From positions 1-20,217 of the forward strand of contig JAFGFO010000388.1 in the NCBI GenBank assembly GCA_016931085.1: a DNA stretch of 20,217 nucleotides, written 5' to 3'. Each line of letters starts with the position of its first letter. The stretch's first letter is position 1. Origin of the DNA: Thermoflexales bacterium (GTDB lineage Bacteria > Chloroflexota > Anaerolineae > Fen-1058). Made by a program: the position numbers and the translations under genes. The notes below the pieces were generated by a model. It was not told where the DNA came from, did no database searches, and saw nothing but the letters and a program-made list of their open reading frames with translations. This document shows positions 1-10,400 of this stretch, piece by piece.

Positions 1-2357
1 ATGACCTGGCGCAAGAGCTTGTCGCGGAAATACAGGCGCGCGGCCCGTGTCCCGCTGCCATCGGCAAAGGTATAGATTCCCGCGACCGAGTAGACGGCGT
101 CAGCCGAGGATGCCCCATAGGTCTCGGGCGAGAAGCGCGCGACCACCGATTGCGTCCCGTCGTTGATCGCGAACACGATCGGCTCCCACTCGAACTCGAT
201 GGTGAAGCGGCCGCTCTCCGGCCAGACGGGGTAATAGACGCCACTCATCTGCTGGGTATCGCTGCTCTGCACATAGTCCTCGTCGGCGACGTAGAGCGAG
301 TTGGCGGCTTGATCCAGGAAACCGGCAAAGAGCTTGACGTAGCCGACGTTCTGGCCGTCGATATCGACGCTCAACCTCACCGTCTGGCCAGGCGCCACCG
401 CCTGGCCGGAAGCTGTGACACTCGACACCTGGATTTGGCCCGCCGCTGGCGCGACGATGGTCGTCCCACGTGCTGGGACAGCCACCGCCCCCGCCGCCTG
501 TGTGAAGCGTTTGCCGGTGTAAAAGTAGGCCAGGAAATCATCCCACAGCGACTCGCGCGCAAAGCGGTCGGCGATCGCTGTATAGGACTCCGCCCCGGTG
601 ACCGAGTTCTTGTAGAGTTGAGAATTCGGGAAATAGATCGCCAGGCCAGTCGAGCCTGGCTTGGCGGGGCCGTGTTTTTCGGCAATGACGGCGGCTTCGA
701 TGGACGAGGCCAATTGTTGGGCAGCCTGCGCCACCGCCGGCTCGCTGACCGAGCGATAGAGCAGTTGGAGGAAATTGCCCAGGTCGATGTAGGACGGCGG
801 CACCGACTCGCCAAAAATGCTGGTGTAAGACTGGGCATAGCTCCGCGCTTGGGCGATGGCCCTCTGATCGGCCTTCTGGAGCGTGAAAGCATAATTGTTC
901 AAGCCCTCCAGGAGGGCCGGAACGGCCTGCAGGTCGATCGCCGACAGTGTGACGTCTTGCCCCAACTGCTGGGCTAACTGGGCGGCGCTGGGCACGGCGC
1001 TGGCGCCAAATATCCCTCCCATCAGCGAGCCCCGGCCGGTCATCTCGGCCCGCGCCCGCTCGTCCACGATGCGTTGATCGTCGACGATGTAGGTCTGGAC
1101 GATCGATTGGGCCAGCTCGGCCCCCGTCACGTCAGGGTTGCCGACCAGGGTGTCCAGGAAGCTGGTGTACGCCCAACCCAGGGCCGGCTCCGTCTCTTCG
1201 GAGAGGACGGCGTAGCGGCCGTGCGACGCCAAGGCCGTCACGACCTCCACCTGGCTCATCAGGCAGGCGTCCATGCCGATCAACTCGAACTTGTCCAGGC
1301 CGGTCCGGGCTCGAATCTGTTCCAGGGCCTTGTCGATGTCGTTCAAGTACATCAAGTTGCCTATCTGGCTGACCATGGGAATGCGGGCGTTGCCCGAGCC
1401 AGACGCGGCCGGGTCCGACCAGCCGCCCGGCCAGCCCATGCCGTGATCGGACAAGATGAGGACGTGTTTATCGGCCGGGTAAGTCTGGATGGCCCAGGTG
1501 GCAAAGTCGATCAGCGTATTGGGGTCGGCCATGTTGACCCGGCCCACGTCCGCCACCTCCTGCGAGTTCACCGTGTACAGATCGTCGTCGCGCGTGACGT
1601 AGAATCTCTTGGTAGTTGGCCAGGCGCTGCTGCTTTGCCCGCGGCCCTGATAGCGCTTGATCTGCGAGACGATCTGCACCTGCTCCGTCGAGCCGATGAG
1701 CTCGGCCTCGTTCAGGTCAAGGTAAATATCGTGGTCCAGGGTCTTGTCGGTGGCGTCCTGGTAGAGCATGACGAGCCACTTGTCTCCGCTCGAGGGCGCG
1801 CCCGCCGGGCGCGGCGTCCGGGTGGGGAGAGCCGGGCGCGGCGTGGCCGTGGCCGGCTCGATCCAGTCGGCGGGGGCGGAGGTCGACGGCACGCCATACG
1901 AATCCAGGTCTGCCGGCATGGTCGGGGACTGGAGAAACATGAACAGCACGACAGTCCCGACGCAGCAGCCTATCGCCAGCACGCCCAGCTTGAGGGGTGT
2001 GGGCAGGGACAAAAAGATCTTGAGCAGGGCTGCTATGATCGACAGAGAGGCATCGCCGCCCGACGCGGCCCGGCCGCCGCTGGGTATAGAGCTGCCGCCG
2101 CTCGAACGCGGCGTGGGTGGGGCAGCGCTGTCTTCGCGCCGGCGGCTGGGGGCCTCGGCTCGCTCGCGCTTGCCGGAGCTTGAGTCATCCCTGCGCCGGC
2201 GAGTGACCTCCACTTTGTCACGGTCGTCCGAGCTGAAGAAATAGAACGGGCTTTGATCGAGCTTACGAGTATTCCCCACCGTCGCCACGGCCGGCGTTGG
2301 TGTGAAGGGGACCAGCTTGGAAGTCAGGCTGCGAATGAATGAGGATAGATTCTTCAC
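1..2357 (-). CDS. Membrane-anchored clostripain-family (C11) cysteine protease, 3' end beyond the window
   Basis: The gene is open on the minus strand from a GTG at 2357 to the left edge, so at least 785 residues are visible and the C-terminus is missing. The GTG is chosen because AGGAG lies 7 nt upstream; the ATG at 2362 meets a stop after two codons. The catalytic dyad of family C11 is recognisable: His305 in LILSDHGMGW and Cys365 in ELIGMDACLM, 60 residues apart. Residues 1-120 are an Arg/Ser/Pro-rich, probably disordered cytoplasmic region. One membrane segment follows (about 124-142), then a Pro/Thr linker (TATPRPALPTRTPRPAG) and the exported protease domain. A beta-rich region after about residue 610 may be a substrate-binding or wall-binding module. 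Family members usually cleave after Arg or Lys and self-process. N-in/C-out topology is inferred. Family assignment is firm; the substrate is unknown. Confidence 0.93.
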   Translation of the reverse strand, partial: MKNLSSFIRSLTSKLVPFTPTPAVATVGNTRKLDQSPFYFFSSDDRDKVEVTRRRRDDSSSGKRERAEAPSRRREDSAAPPTPRSSGGSSIPSGGRAASGGDASLSIIAALLKIFLSLPTPLKLGVLAIGCCVGTVVLFMFLQSPTMPADLDSYGVPSTSAPADWIEPATATPRPALPTRTPRPAGAPSSGDKWLVMLYQDATDKTLDHDIYLDLNEAELIGSTEQVQIVSQIKRYQGRGQSSSAWPTTKRFYVTRDDDLYTVNSQEVADVGRVNMADPNTLIDFATWAIQTYPADKHVLILSDHGMGWPGGWSDPAASGSGNARIPMVSQIGNLMYLNDIDKALEQIRARTGLDKFELIGMDACLMSQVEVVTALASHGRYAVLSEETEPALGWAYTSFLDTLVGNPDVTGAELAQSIVQTYIVDDQRIVDERARAEMTGRGSLMGGIFGASAVPSAAQLAQQLGQDVTLSAIDLQAVPALLEGLNNYAFTLQKADQRAIAQARSYAQSYTSIFGESVPPSYIDLGNFLQLLYRSVSEPAVAQAAQQLASSIEAAVIAEKHGPAKPGSTGLAIYFPNSQLYKNSVTGAESYTAIADRFARESLWDDFLAYFYTGKRFTQAAGAVAVPARGTTIVAPAAGQIQVSSVTASGQAVAPGQTVRLSVDIDGQNVGYVKLFAGFLDQAANSLYVADEDYVQSSDTQQMSGVYYPVWPESGRFTIEFEWEPIVFAINDGTQSVVARFSPETYGASSADAVYSVAGIYTFADGSGTRAARLYFRDKLLRQV

Positions 2358-2384
2358 GTCATTTCTCCTGTGATATTCAATCTG

Positions 2385-2414
2385 ATGATACGAGACCCAA
2401 TCGTTCGGTCTCAA
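2385..2414 (-). promoter_or_regulatory. Sigma-70-type promoter of the clostripain gene with palindromic spacer
   Basis: On the minus strand TTGAGA (2414-2409) and TATCAT (2390-2385) are separated by 18 nt and would start transcription near 2378, giving a leader of about 20 nt before the GTG at 2357. An inverted repeat, GAGACC (2392-2397) with GGTCTC (2407-2412), fills the spacer and overlaps the -35 box, so it could be an operator. The boxes are seen directly; promoter and operator function are inferred. Confidence 0.5.
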
Positions 2415-2457
2415 GCGATAAGCGCATTGTACCATATCTTGAAAAATAGGTGCACAC

Positions 2458-2508
2458 CGTAGGGGTGGTTCGAAAATAACCGTAGGAGCAACTCTGCATC
2501 GCCCCTAC
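2458..2508. repeat. Degenerate GTAGGGGC-type interspersed inverted repeat
   Basis: The arms CGTAGGGGTG (2458-2467) and CGCCCCTAC (2500-2508) pair with one mismatch around a 32-nt interior that holds another partial copy (CGTAGGAGC, 2481-2489). The same octamer CGTAGGGG recurs at 20127-20134 beside another palindrome. The rest of the divergent intergenic region (2358-2671) holds only the two promoters, a T-rich stretch near 2515-2535 and the leader hairpin; no gene is seen there. Confidence 0.4.
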
Positions 2509-2566
2509 AAGAGCATTTTAAGGGTTTTTTGGATTAGATGCGATTGCCCTGGCTGAGTACATTGCA

Positions 2567-2595
2567 TTGCGTTTTGGCAAGAGGGGTGATACAAT
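2567..2595 (+). promoter_or_regulatory. Extended -10 promoter of the secreted hydrolase gene
   Basis: TGATACAAT (2587-2595) is an extended -10 element. TTGCGT lies 17 nt upstream (2567-2572) as a weak -35. Transcription would begin near 2602. Promoter activity is inferred from sequence only. Confidence 0.45.
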
Positions 2596-2601
2596 AAGAT
2601 A

Positions 2602-2615
2602 GGCTACAAGTAGCC
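2602..2615 (+). other. Short hairpin at the predicted 5' end of the hydrolase mRNA
   Basis: GGCTAC-AA-GTAGCC is a perfect 6-bp inverted repeat beginning at the predicted transcription start, about 57 nt ahead of the ATG. It could protect the 5' end of the mRNA. With a two-base loop it would open to about five pairs, so chance cannot be excluded. Confidence 0.3.
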
Positions 2616-2671
2616 CTCGACCAGGGGGACTACCTGGATTGCATCAGAACGACTACATAGCGAGGTGTATT

Positions 2672-4198
2672 ATGCTAAAGGACCATTGGAATCGCTTTCT
2701 CGTCGTCGCACTAGTGAGTATCAGCCTGCTCACGCTGGCGCCGGAACCTGCGCAGACCGCTCCCACGGCCTACGACCCCAACGTGTTGAGCTATGGCCTG
2801 TATTGGTTTGGAACGAACGACGCCAACCAAAAATTCGTTCCCGGCGAGGCCAATCTCTATTTCGACTCCGCCAAGCCGACCTTGATTTTTGTGCATGGCT
2901 GGCAGCCGGGCATCTCGAAATCGAGCCCACCCAACTTCACCTACACCTATATCGAGCTGGTCGCCAAAAACGTCGACACGGCCAACGCCTGGATCAGCGG
3001 CGGGTGGAACGTTGGCATCTTTTATTGGAACCAGTTTGCCGACGAAACCGTCGTCACAGATGCCGAGGCCAAGATCTGGGTCAACGATGGGCCGCAGCGC
3101 ATGCGTTGGAAAAAGGATGGCAGCAGTTACGAGGAAGCGCCGGCCGGCACGCCCAGCGCGGCGGAGTTGTTCTACGAAACGTACCTGGCAGCGATGACGG
3201 AGCAAGACTATACCGGCGGGAACATCCGCATCGCCGGTCACTCGCTGGGCAACCAGATGGCGACGCGCCTGGCCAAGCTGGTGGACGACGGGATCGAGGC
3301 TGGCTTGGTGCCGGAGGAATTGCGTCCCACGCGGGTGGCCTTGCTGGACCCCTACTGGTCCATTGGCGCCAAGACTTATTTGAATGACAAGACGACGGGA
3401 GAAACCATCCGGCAGTACGTCGCCGAGCTGCTGCCCACAGGCACGCTGTTCGAATGGTACCGCTCGTCCGTCCTGACCGTGGAGCCAGAGGGCGACTCGA
3501 ACGCCGCGCTCGAGCCGATGATGTTGTACGCGGACATGGCCCCCACCTTCGAGTCGTATGACACGACCCATATGCGAGAACACTGTGCCGCTTACCATCT
3601 CTATTTCTGGTCCTACGCTTTCGCCGGCCCGCCGCCCTGCAGCGGGAACGGCTGCTTGGCGATGAATAAGCTTCTGGCCAAGCTGAGCGACGCGCAGTTG
3701 GCGGCGGCATCGCGCTCAGATTACACCTGGGCCCAAAGCGGCGGGCAGTCGACGCCCACCGCTGACGATGACACCTACGCCTCTTCACCGCGCGTCAACG
3801 TCCCTTACACCATTACCCAACTGCAGGCCGGCTCCGCGGCGCGGAGCGTGGGCGGCGTTGTCACGCTGAGGGCGACGGTCGATGATAGCCTGGGCGATCC
3901 CGCACCCGATGGCAGCCTGGTCACGTTCAGCACTGACCTGGGCGCCATCTCGGCACGCTCGGCGGTCAGCAGCGGTGTGGCCATTGCATATCTTAGCTCG
4001 GCCCTGACGGGCACCGCGCACATCTCTGCCACGACCCAAGGCGCCGGCAACACGCCCCAGGCCACGGCCAGTGTCGAGCTGCCGGCGAGCGTGAGCCTGG
4101 TTGCGTTCCGGACTGAGCCTGGCATGGGATCAGGGGTAGTGATGGCGTTGCTGCTTGGCTGCCTGCTGCTCGGCGCCCTGGGGCTTCGGAACAGGTGA
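2672..4198 (+). CDS. Secreted lipase-like alpha/beta-hydrolase with Ig-like domain and C-terminal membrane anchor
   Basis: The 508-residue protein starts at ATG 2672, preceded by GAGG at 6 nt; an upstream in-frame TTG at 2639 lacks a ribosome site and would spoil the signal peptide. Residues 1-30 form a signal peptide (basic start, VVALVSISLLTLA core, AQTA end). The hydrolase domain shows the oxyanion region IFVHGW (H75-G76), the nucleophile elbow GHSLG (Ser191) and a plausible acid in LLDPYW (Asp226). His300, His304 and His309 are candidates for the catalytic histidine. The fold fits lipase or esterase enzymes; the substrate is unknown. About residues 385-480 form a bacterial Ig-like (Big_1/invasin-type) domain rich in T, V and G. 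The C-terminus is a hydrophobic segment (VVMALLLGCLLLGALGL) followed by Arg-Asn-Arg, which suggests membrane retention or processing by a sorting protease. It lies upstream of two genes on the same strand and probably belongs to a cell-surface set. Confidence 0.85.
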   Translation: MLKDHWNRFLVVALVSISLLTLAPEPAQTAPTAYDPNVLSYGLYWFGTNDANQKFVPGEANLYFDSAKPTLIFVHGWQPGISKSSPPNFTYTYIELVAKNVDTANAWISGGWNVGIFYWNQFADETVVTDAEAKIWVNDGPQRMRWKKDGSSYEEAPAGTPSAAELFYETYLAAMTEQDYTGGNIRIAGHSLGNQMATRLAKLVDDGIEAGLVPEELRPTRVALLDPYWSIGAKTYLNDKTTGETIRQYVAELLPTGTLFEWYRSSVLTVEPEGDSNAALEPMMLYADMAPTFESYDTTHMREHCAAYHLYFWSYAFAGPPPCSGNGCLAMNKLLAKLSDAQLAAASRSDYTWAQSGGQSTPTADDDTYASSPRVNVPYTITQLQAGSAARSVGGVVTLRATVDDSLGDPAPDGSLVTFSTDLGAISARSAVSSGVAIAYLSSALTGTAHISATTQGAGNTPQATASVELPASVSLVAFRTEPGMGSGVVMALLLGCLLLGALGLRNR

Positions 4199-4216
4199 CT
4201 ATGCTCTCCCGAAAAT

Positions 4217-4237
4217 AGGTAGTGCTGTAGACTACCT
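4217..4237 (+). terminator. Possible terminator hairpin after the hydrolase gene
   Basis: AGGTAGT (4217-4223) and ACTACCT (4231-4237) form a perfect 7-bp stem with a 7-nt loop, 18 nt after the hydrolase stop codon. No run of T follows, so it may be a weak or Rho-dependent terminator, or an RNA-processing hairpin before the next gene. Confidence 0.35.
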
Positions 4238-4275
4238 GGTCATCCACCTCCTTCCCTTTTACGTGTTGGGTATAT

Positions 4276-4464
4276 TTGCTGCGGTGTTGGGAAGAGCGCG
4301 GCGAGCGCTCCGAGACTGGCACGCGGCGCTTTAGCCTGGAGGATCCGCGCACAGGCCAACGGCATGGCTTTGCCAGCCTGGAGGCCTTGGCAGCTTTTTT
4401 GATTGACCGCTTCGGCCCGCCGGGGGCAGAGTGCGAAGCGAAAGACGCGGCAAGCCGCGAATAG
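4276..4464 (+). CDS. Conserved small protein of the 'SLEDPRTGxRxGF' type
   Basis: A 62-residue soluble protein with the core RRFSLEDPRTGQRHGFASLE followed by ALAAFL. I associate small proteins of this pattern, with a Trp/Arg-rich start and a 'GF-x-x-L-E-A-L' helix, with Chloroflexota genomes; their function is unknown to me. The TTG at 4276 is the first usable start after an upstream in-frame stop at 4228, but there is no good ribosome-binding site, so the true start is uncertain. The gene ends 17 nt before the ATG of the giant lipoprotein gene, and a CGCGGC-AA-GCCGCG palindrome (4446-4459) covers its last codons, so translation of the two genes may be linked. It has no membrane segment or signal peptide. 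Confidence 0.6.
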   Translation: MLRCWEERGERSETGTRRFSLEDPRTGQRHGFASLEALAAFLIDRFGPPGAECEAKDAASRE

Positions 4465-4481
4465 CAATTGAAAGGACTCTC

Positions 4482-7400
4482 ATGAAAACCCAGTCATTTT
4501 TTGCCACCGTGATAGCACTGAGCGTTCTGTTGGCCAACTGCGCGGCGCCCATCGCCCAGGTGGCGGCGCCAAGGACAGCCCCCCAGCCGGCGGCGCAAGC
4601 GCTCGAGGTCGGCCCACCGGCGGCCCAGGCCCCGGCACAGCCCGATCCATCTCAATCCCAAGCCATATCGTTTCAGCAGGTGCTCACCCAGCCCGCGTCT
4701 TCGAGCGCTTCGCAAGCGCGCTCGACGCCTGGCCTCCTGGATTCGGCCTACGTCTCTGACCGGGAGCTGGGCGATGGGCGGCGCCAGGCCCTCATTTCCT
4801 CGTCGCCGATCAACTACCAGGCCGAGGATGGCTCCTGGCAGCCGATCGACGCGCGCTTTGAGAGCGTGCCGGGCGGCTTTGTGAACCGGACGAACGCGCT
4901 CAAGATCAGCGCGGGCGAGCGGCAGGCCGTGCTGCGCCTGCAGAACGGCAAGAACCTGGTGGGGTGGGAGCCCCAGTCGGTGGTCCTGACCGCGGCCGGA
5001 GGGGAAGAGACGGTGCTGGCCGAGGTCTTGGACGCGGGCGCGGCCGTCACCGGCACGCTGTCAAAAGATGGCCGCACGATTCACTACACGCACAACTGGA
5101 CGCTCCCCGGCCTGAGCGAGGAGCTGAGCTCGGGCCCGGGCCAGGTGGAGCAGAGCCTCGTCTTTGCCTCCCCCCCGCTCCCGCGTGCGGGCGAGGAGGG
5201 CCAGGGGGGTGGGGGTACATTCCTCACCCTGCGCGCGACGCTGCACCTGCTGGGCGGCGCCGGACTCTATGCGGACGGGGCACGGCAAAGCGACGCTTTC
5301 ACCACCACCGGCGCGGTGGAAATCCGCGATGCCCAGGGGCAGACGGTCCTGGCGCTGGCGCCCGCGCGCGCGTTCGAACAGGCGAGGCCCGGAACCGGCA
5401 CAAGCGGGCGCTACCGGCTGGCGCCACAGCAAGAGGGCGAATGGCAGGTGGCGGTGGACACAGCCTGGGCCTGGTGGGCCGACCCGGGGCGCACCTACCC
5501 GGCGGTGCTCGACCCGACCATGCAGGTGCTTCAGCCGCTAGATGCCGTCAAGCTCATCAATGCGGCTTTCTGCGCCTGGGAACTGCACCCAAGCGACGAC
5601 CCCGCTCCGTGCATCGCCGTCGGGCGCCGCCCCGACTGTCCCAACGCCACCCAGCGCAGCCTGATCCGCTTCAACGCGCTGCCCAATCTGCCCCCCGGCT
5701 ATGCCATCGAGAAGGCCGAGCTGATCCTCACGCCCATCCGGGGCTATTATCACGTCCTGGGTGGCACGCCGGTTATGGCCACCGCCGACGTCGTGGTGCG
5801 CCGTGTGACCAGCCAGTGGGACCCAGGCTCGGTCGCGTGGGGCAATTACCAGGTGGACCCGAGCCCGGTGGATGGAGTGCGTGCCCTGGCAACATTTGCG
5901 CCCGCTTATGGCTCGTCGATCTATATGGGCGAGCTCTGGACGCTTCAGGCCGGCGCGGCCGGCATCGTCTCGGACTGGCTCGACGGCCAGAATTACGGCC
6001 TGGAGCTTGCGCTGGCCGACGAAGGGAGCTGCAGCGGCAACACTTGCCAGTTCATCGAGATCCCGCACCCTTCTCTCTGGCCTGCGGATGAGATGTTCAA
6101 GGACAAGCCCTGGATGTGGCAGCTTTCCAGTGGGGGAGGCATCATGCTCTTCATCACCTATACGCCGCCTACCCTGGAAGATGGCGTGCCCTATCATTAC
6201 GGGAACGACGATCCTCCGTCCCCCCCCACCAGTGGGGCGGATTTTGCGCGCAGCTATCACAGCTATAACCTGCCTGCCAGCGGCAGCAACTGGACCGCGG
6301 TTGGCGTAAAGGGCCTGCAGCGAAAGATCGTCGGCCCTGACGACGTGCGGCTCTTGAAGGCGGGCAACCTGGCAATGGACATCGTGTGCTCGGGGAACTG
6401 GATGTGCGGCAGTGATCTGTCCCAGGGCACTTTTGGCGAGCCCAATTACGTGATTTTTCGCGGGGACCCCGCCACCCAGGGCATGCGGGCGCGGGTGCAC
6501 CCGCCCAATTACGACGACCCGCGCAACGCCGAGCTCAACCGTTACGTGATCGAGGCGCGCAGCTCGGAGCCGTTCCCGGGCGGCCTGCTCTTCACGGCCA
6601 ACACGGCCTACACGCACACGTTTACTATGCGTTCCACCGAGCTTCTGCGCGCGTTCGATCTGACGCTGGTGGACGACACGCGCGTGTGGATCGACGTTTC
6701 CCCCTCGAATTGGATGCGCGCGCGGGCCTTTCAGCCAATTGGCTCAGGGTTCTGGCATCTCAAAGATTCGAGCCAGGCCCGCAGCGGCGCTTTCGAGGTC
6801 AAGAGCGGCGAGGGCGGCGTGTGGGGATTGGTCCTGGATTACCGGGGTGATGCCTTGTATATACCGTCCCTGGTCAGCTCCGCTTCGCGGCAGGCATCCC
6901 TGGTCGATCCGGTCACGGTGACGGTCCAGGTCAAGGTGATCGCCTGCGCCCTCGACGCTATTCCCGACCCGCAGACCGGCGGCTGCCTGCAAGTGACGCA
7001 GCCCACGGTCATCACACCCTACCACGACGTGGGGCCGTACCGCGTCTATGCGGAGGACGGCTTTGATCCCAACCCGGCCGCGCCCGCCTGGAAGACGCGC
7101 AAGGTCCAGAACGGCCACGCCCCCTTCGTCGGTTGGGCGGCCAGTGGCAGCACCCAGTCGCTGGTGGCGGTGAATGGGCCGATCTATCTGAACGAGGGGG
7201 CAGGCACCTTGAGCCTGTCCGGCGCTAAAGGGCTGGTCTACCTGGCTTACTTTGACCCGCCGTCCACTACGCCTGCCATGCAGCTCATTTGGGAGGGAGA
7301 TTTCCATGGCTTTCCGAACCCCGCCCAGCCTGACTATGGCCATCTGAGGATAGATTTCTCCTACCCACCTGTTTACGTCCTCCCCCTGGACGCAAACGAC

Positions 7401-10400
7401 GCCACCTCCGCCGATATCAAGATCGACGTGCAGAGCCAACTGGCCGAGGGCACGGCCACTCTCACGCGCCAGGTTGAAACGGCTCCCAACAGCACCGAGA
7501 CCTTTACCTTCTTGCTGAATTGGTGGGTCTCGGCGAGCGCCTATCCGAGCAACTCTACGCTCGCGTTCCAGGGCGGGCCAAGCCAGGCCAGCGTCGGCAG
7601 CCTCACGCTTCACTTTGGCTCGAATTGGAGCGTGGACCTGGACACACAGCACTTTATGCCCCCCGGCCGCTTTACCAACCTTCGCAACGCGGCCGGCCGG
7701 ATCGTCCAGCCGGACGGGCTGGGCGGGACCTGGCTGGAGGTCCAGTCCCTCATCTTGCCGCTCGAGGCGGGCCTGCCCGCCCCGGGTGGCGGCATCGCCT
7801 ACTGCCAGGGCAACTGCCTGGACGTGCGTGCCCCCGACGATACACTTACGTTCGTGAACCGCAAGTGGAAAATGCCCGACGTGACGGTGACGGGCAACGC
7901 GCAGACGGTGATGTTCAGCCGGCCAGGCCAACTGAAGGTCTTTAGCACCGACCAGCCAAATGCGGTGAGCGATGTGGGCGTGCCGTTCAGCTTCCGCTCC
8001 TTCGAGGGTGAGGTGAGTGTTGAAAGGCGAGCCTGTCCCGACTCGGCCGACACCAGCCCGGTGACGGTCATCCACGGCGAGACCAGGCTGGCCCTGCCCG
8101 GCCTGGGCTCGGATACGAACCCCAGCCAGATGATCGCGGCCGAGTTCTACCTGTGCGAGTCCAGCCTGCGCCAGGTCAGCCTGAGCTTCAAGAGCAGCCC
8201 GGGCATCCCTGTCGGCAACACGGGTGTCTGGGTCGATAGCCTGACGGGGCGGGTCACACTGGACGAGAGCCACACCGAGATTCAACTGAGGGACGTGCAC
8301 TTTTATGCCGGGCCGGGATTGGTGGACGGCTCGGCGACGGTGACGATTGACACGCGGGGCCTGTTCGACATCCAGGCCTCGGGCCGCGTCATCGCGGCGG
8401 TCGGCTTCGAGGGTCACGCCTGGGTAAGCTGGGACCCGCTGGATACCGGCGTGGACGTGGGCGCCCACTACAGCGACTGGCTGACCGGTCAGGTGTACGC
8501 GCACCTCTGGAAGGGCCAGGGCTGGCAGCACAAGTACTCCTGGCTGCCTGACGACGACGAGACGCACTTTGCCGGCAGCATCAGCGCCCGGATCACGATC
8601 CACGAAGGGCAAGCTTTCGAGTGGTGGTGGATCGACATCCCGCCTTGCGACATCACCTTTGGGATCGCGGTCGCCTTTGGCCAGTTCTGCTCGAACGCCG
8701 CTTGCACGGCCTACGAGTGGGGTGTCAAGGGCGCCTTTAGCGTCGCCGGTTACGACATCGGCCTCTACTATGGCTTTAGCAGCGGTTTTGACTTTATCCT
8801 GGGCAGCGACGATCACGTGTTGATCGACCAGTACGGCGGCTCGGTCGCGGCCAGCGTGGCCATGGCGGCGGGACGCGGTCCCTCGCGCGCGCCGCTCGTT
8901 GGAGGCAAGCCGGCCGCTTTCACCGTCCTGGGCGTGCCCGACCCATCCGCGCCGGTCTATACGCGGCCGCTCACGGTCAGCGCCAACACCGGCTCGTTCC
9001 TGGTCGGCATGAGCTGGGACCAGGGCGCGCCGCAGCTCACGCTCGTCAACCCGGATGGCGACGAGATCACGCCGGACAATGCCGCCAGCTTTGGCGTGGC
9101 GGTTTCGATGACCTTGGGGGAGGGAAACGCGATCCTGTACGGGACCAGGAACCCTGCCGTGGGCACCTGGTACGCGCGGGTCAGCAGCGCCACGCTGGAG
9201 ACGAACTACCAGATGGCCTATTTCGCCAACAAGAAGGCGCCGCCGGTCACGCTGGATACGCCGGCGGCGGATGAGGTCTTTGCCACCAACAACATCTCCT
9301 ACACCATCCAATGGGGCGCGCCGGCCGATAGCCCGCTTGCCATCAGCCTGTACTATTCGGTGACGGAGACGAGTGTGCTGACGCCCGATCAAAAGTGTGG
9401 TGGCGTGATCGTGGAGCACCTGCCCATCACCGCGACCCAGTTCGAGTGGGACATGTCGTACCTGGCGAGCGGGCGCTACCACGTCTATGCGCAGGTGAGC
9501 GAGCCGCAGCTCGTCGCGCCGGGCTATCTCACGCAGACGCGGCCGTACTCGCTGTCCGGGCAACTGCCGGGCTTTGTGACGCTCCACGCGCCGGGGACGA
9601 TCAAGATCACGGACGCCACACCGCCGGCCATGCCCATCTCCCCCACGCTGGTGGACCTGGGCGACGCCGTGCAGGCTTGCTGGGAACCGAACCGCGAGCA
9701 CGACCTGGCCGGCTACGTGCTGCTGTATTGGACCCAGGACTGGCAGGGCTCCTGGCGAGGGCGCAAGCTGCGCGTGCCGGCGGCGGTGCCCTATCCGCCT
9801 CCACCCGACCGGCCCAAGGAATGTGTGCGCATCGGCGGGCTGAACGGCGGCAATATGGTCGATGTCAAGACCAGCGCCTACGATGCCAGCGGCAACCTGA
9901 GCGTTTACCAGGATCACTATATCTCGCACGTGGTCTCGTTCGACCCGCCCGCTCTGGTGCTGTCGCCCGCGCCGCTGACCGGGACGGTAAAGACCACCGG
10001 GACGGTGGAGCTCACCCACTCGCTTGTGCTGACGTGGACCCCCGTCCTACCCCTGTGCGTGTTTCCGCCTTGTGGCCGCTACCTGCTATACTATGCTCGC
10101 GAGGCGCCGGCTGGGCCAGGACTGCCCGGGTCGGGCGCAGCGAATGGGCCTTCGCCTCTCACACTGGTACCCAGGCTGGGCTGGCGCTTTATGGAGGTCG
10201 AGGGGCTGGCAATGGGCTTCCGCTATCACTTTGTGGTGCAGGCGGTGGACGCCGGCGGGCGGCTTGGGCCGCTGTCCAACGAGCTGGTGCTGCTGCTGAC
10301 GGACGGCGTGGATGCCAACCACAACGGCGTGCCGGACGACTGGGAGATCGCGCACGACATCACCGATCTGAACGCCGACCCCGATCGTGACGGGCTGACC

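Noticed and set aside
150..2183. Two long plus-strand open frames (150-977 and 1074-2183)
   Set aside because: They lie opposite the clostripain gene, whose minus frame contains the SDHGMGW and MDACLM catalytic motifs without any stop; the plus frames have no recognisable protein features.
2639..2671. TTG at 2639 as start of the secreted hydrolase
   Set aside because: It lacks a ribosome-binding site and adds 11 polar residues ahead of the signal peptide, whereas ATG 2672 has GAGG at 6 nt and gives a normal signal peptide.
6744..10019. A 1091-codon open frame on the minus strand opposite the giant lipoprotein gene
   Set aside because: It is a shadow caused by GC-rich codon use on the plus strand: composition is Arg/His/Gly-rich with no domain signals, while the plus frame has a signal peptide and recognisable modules.
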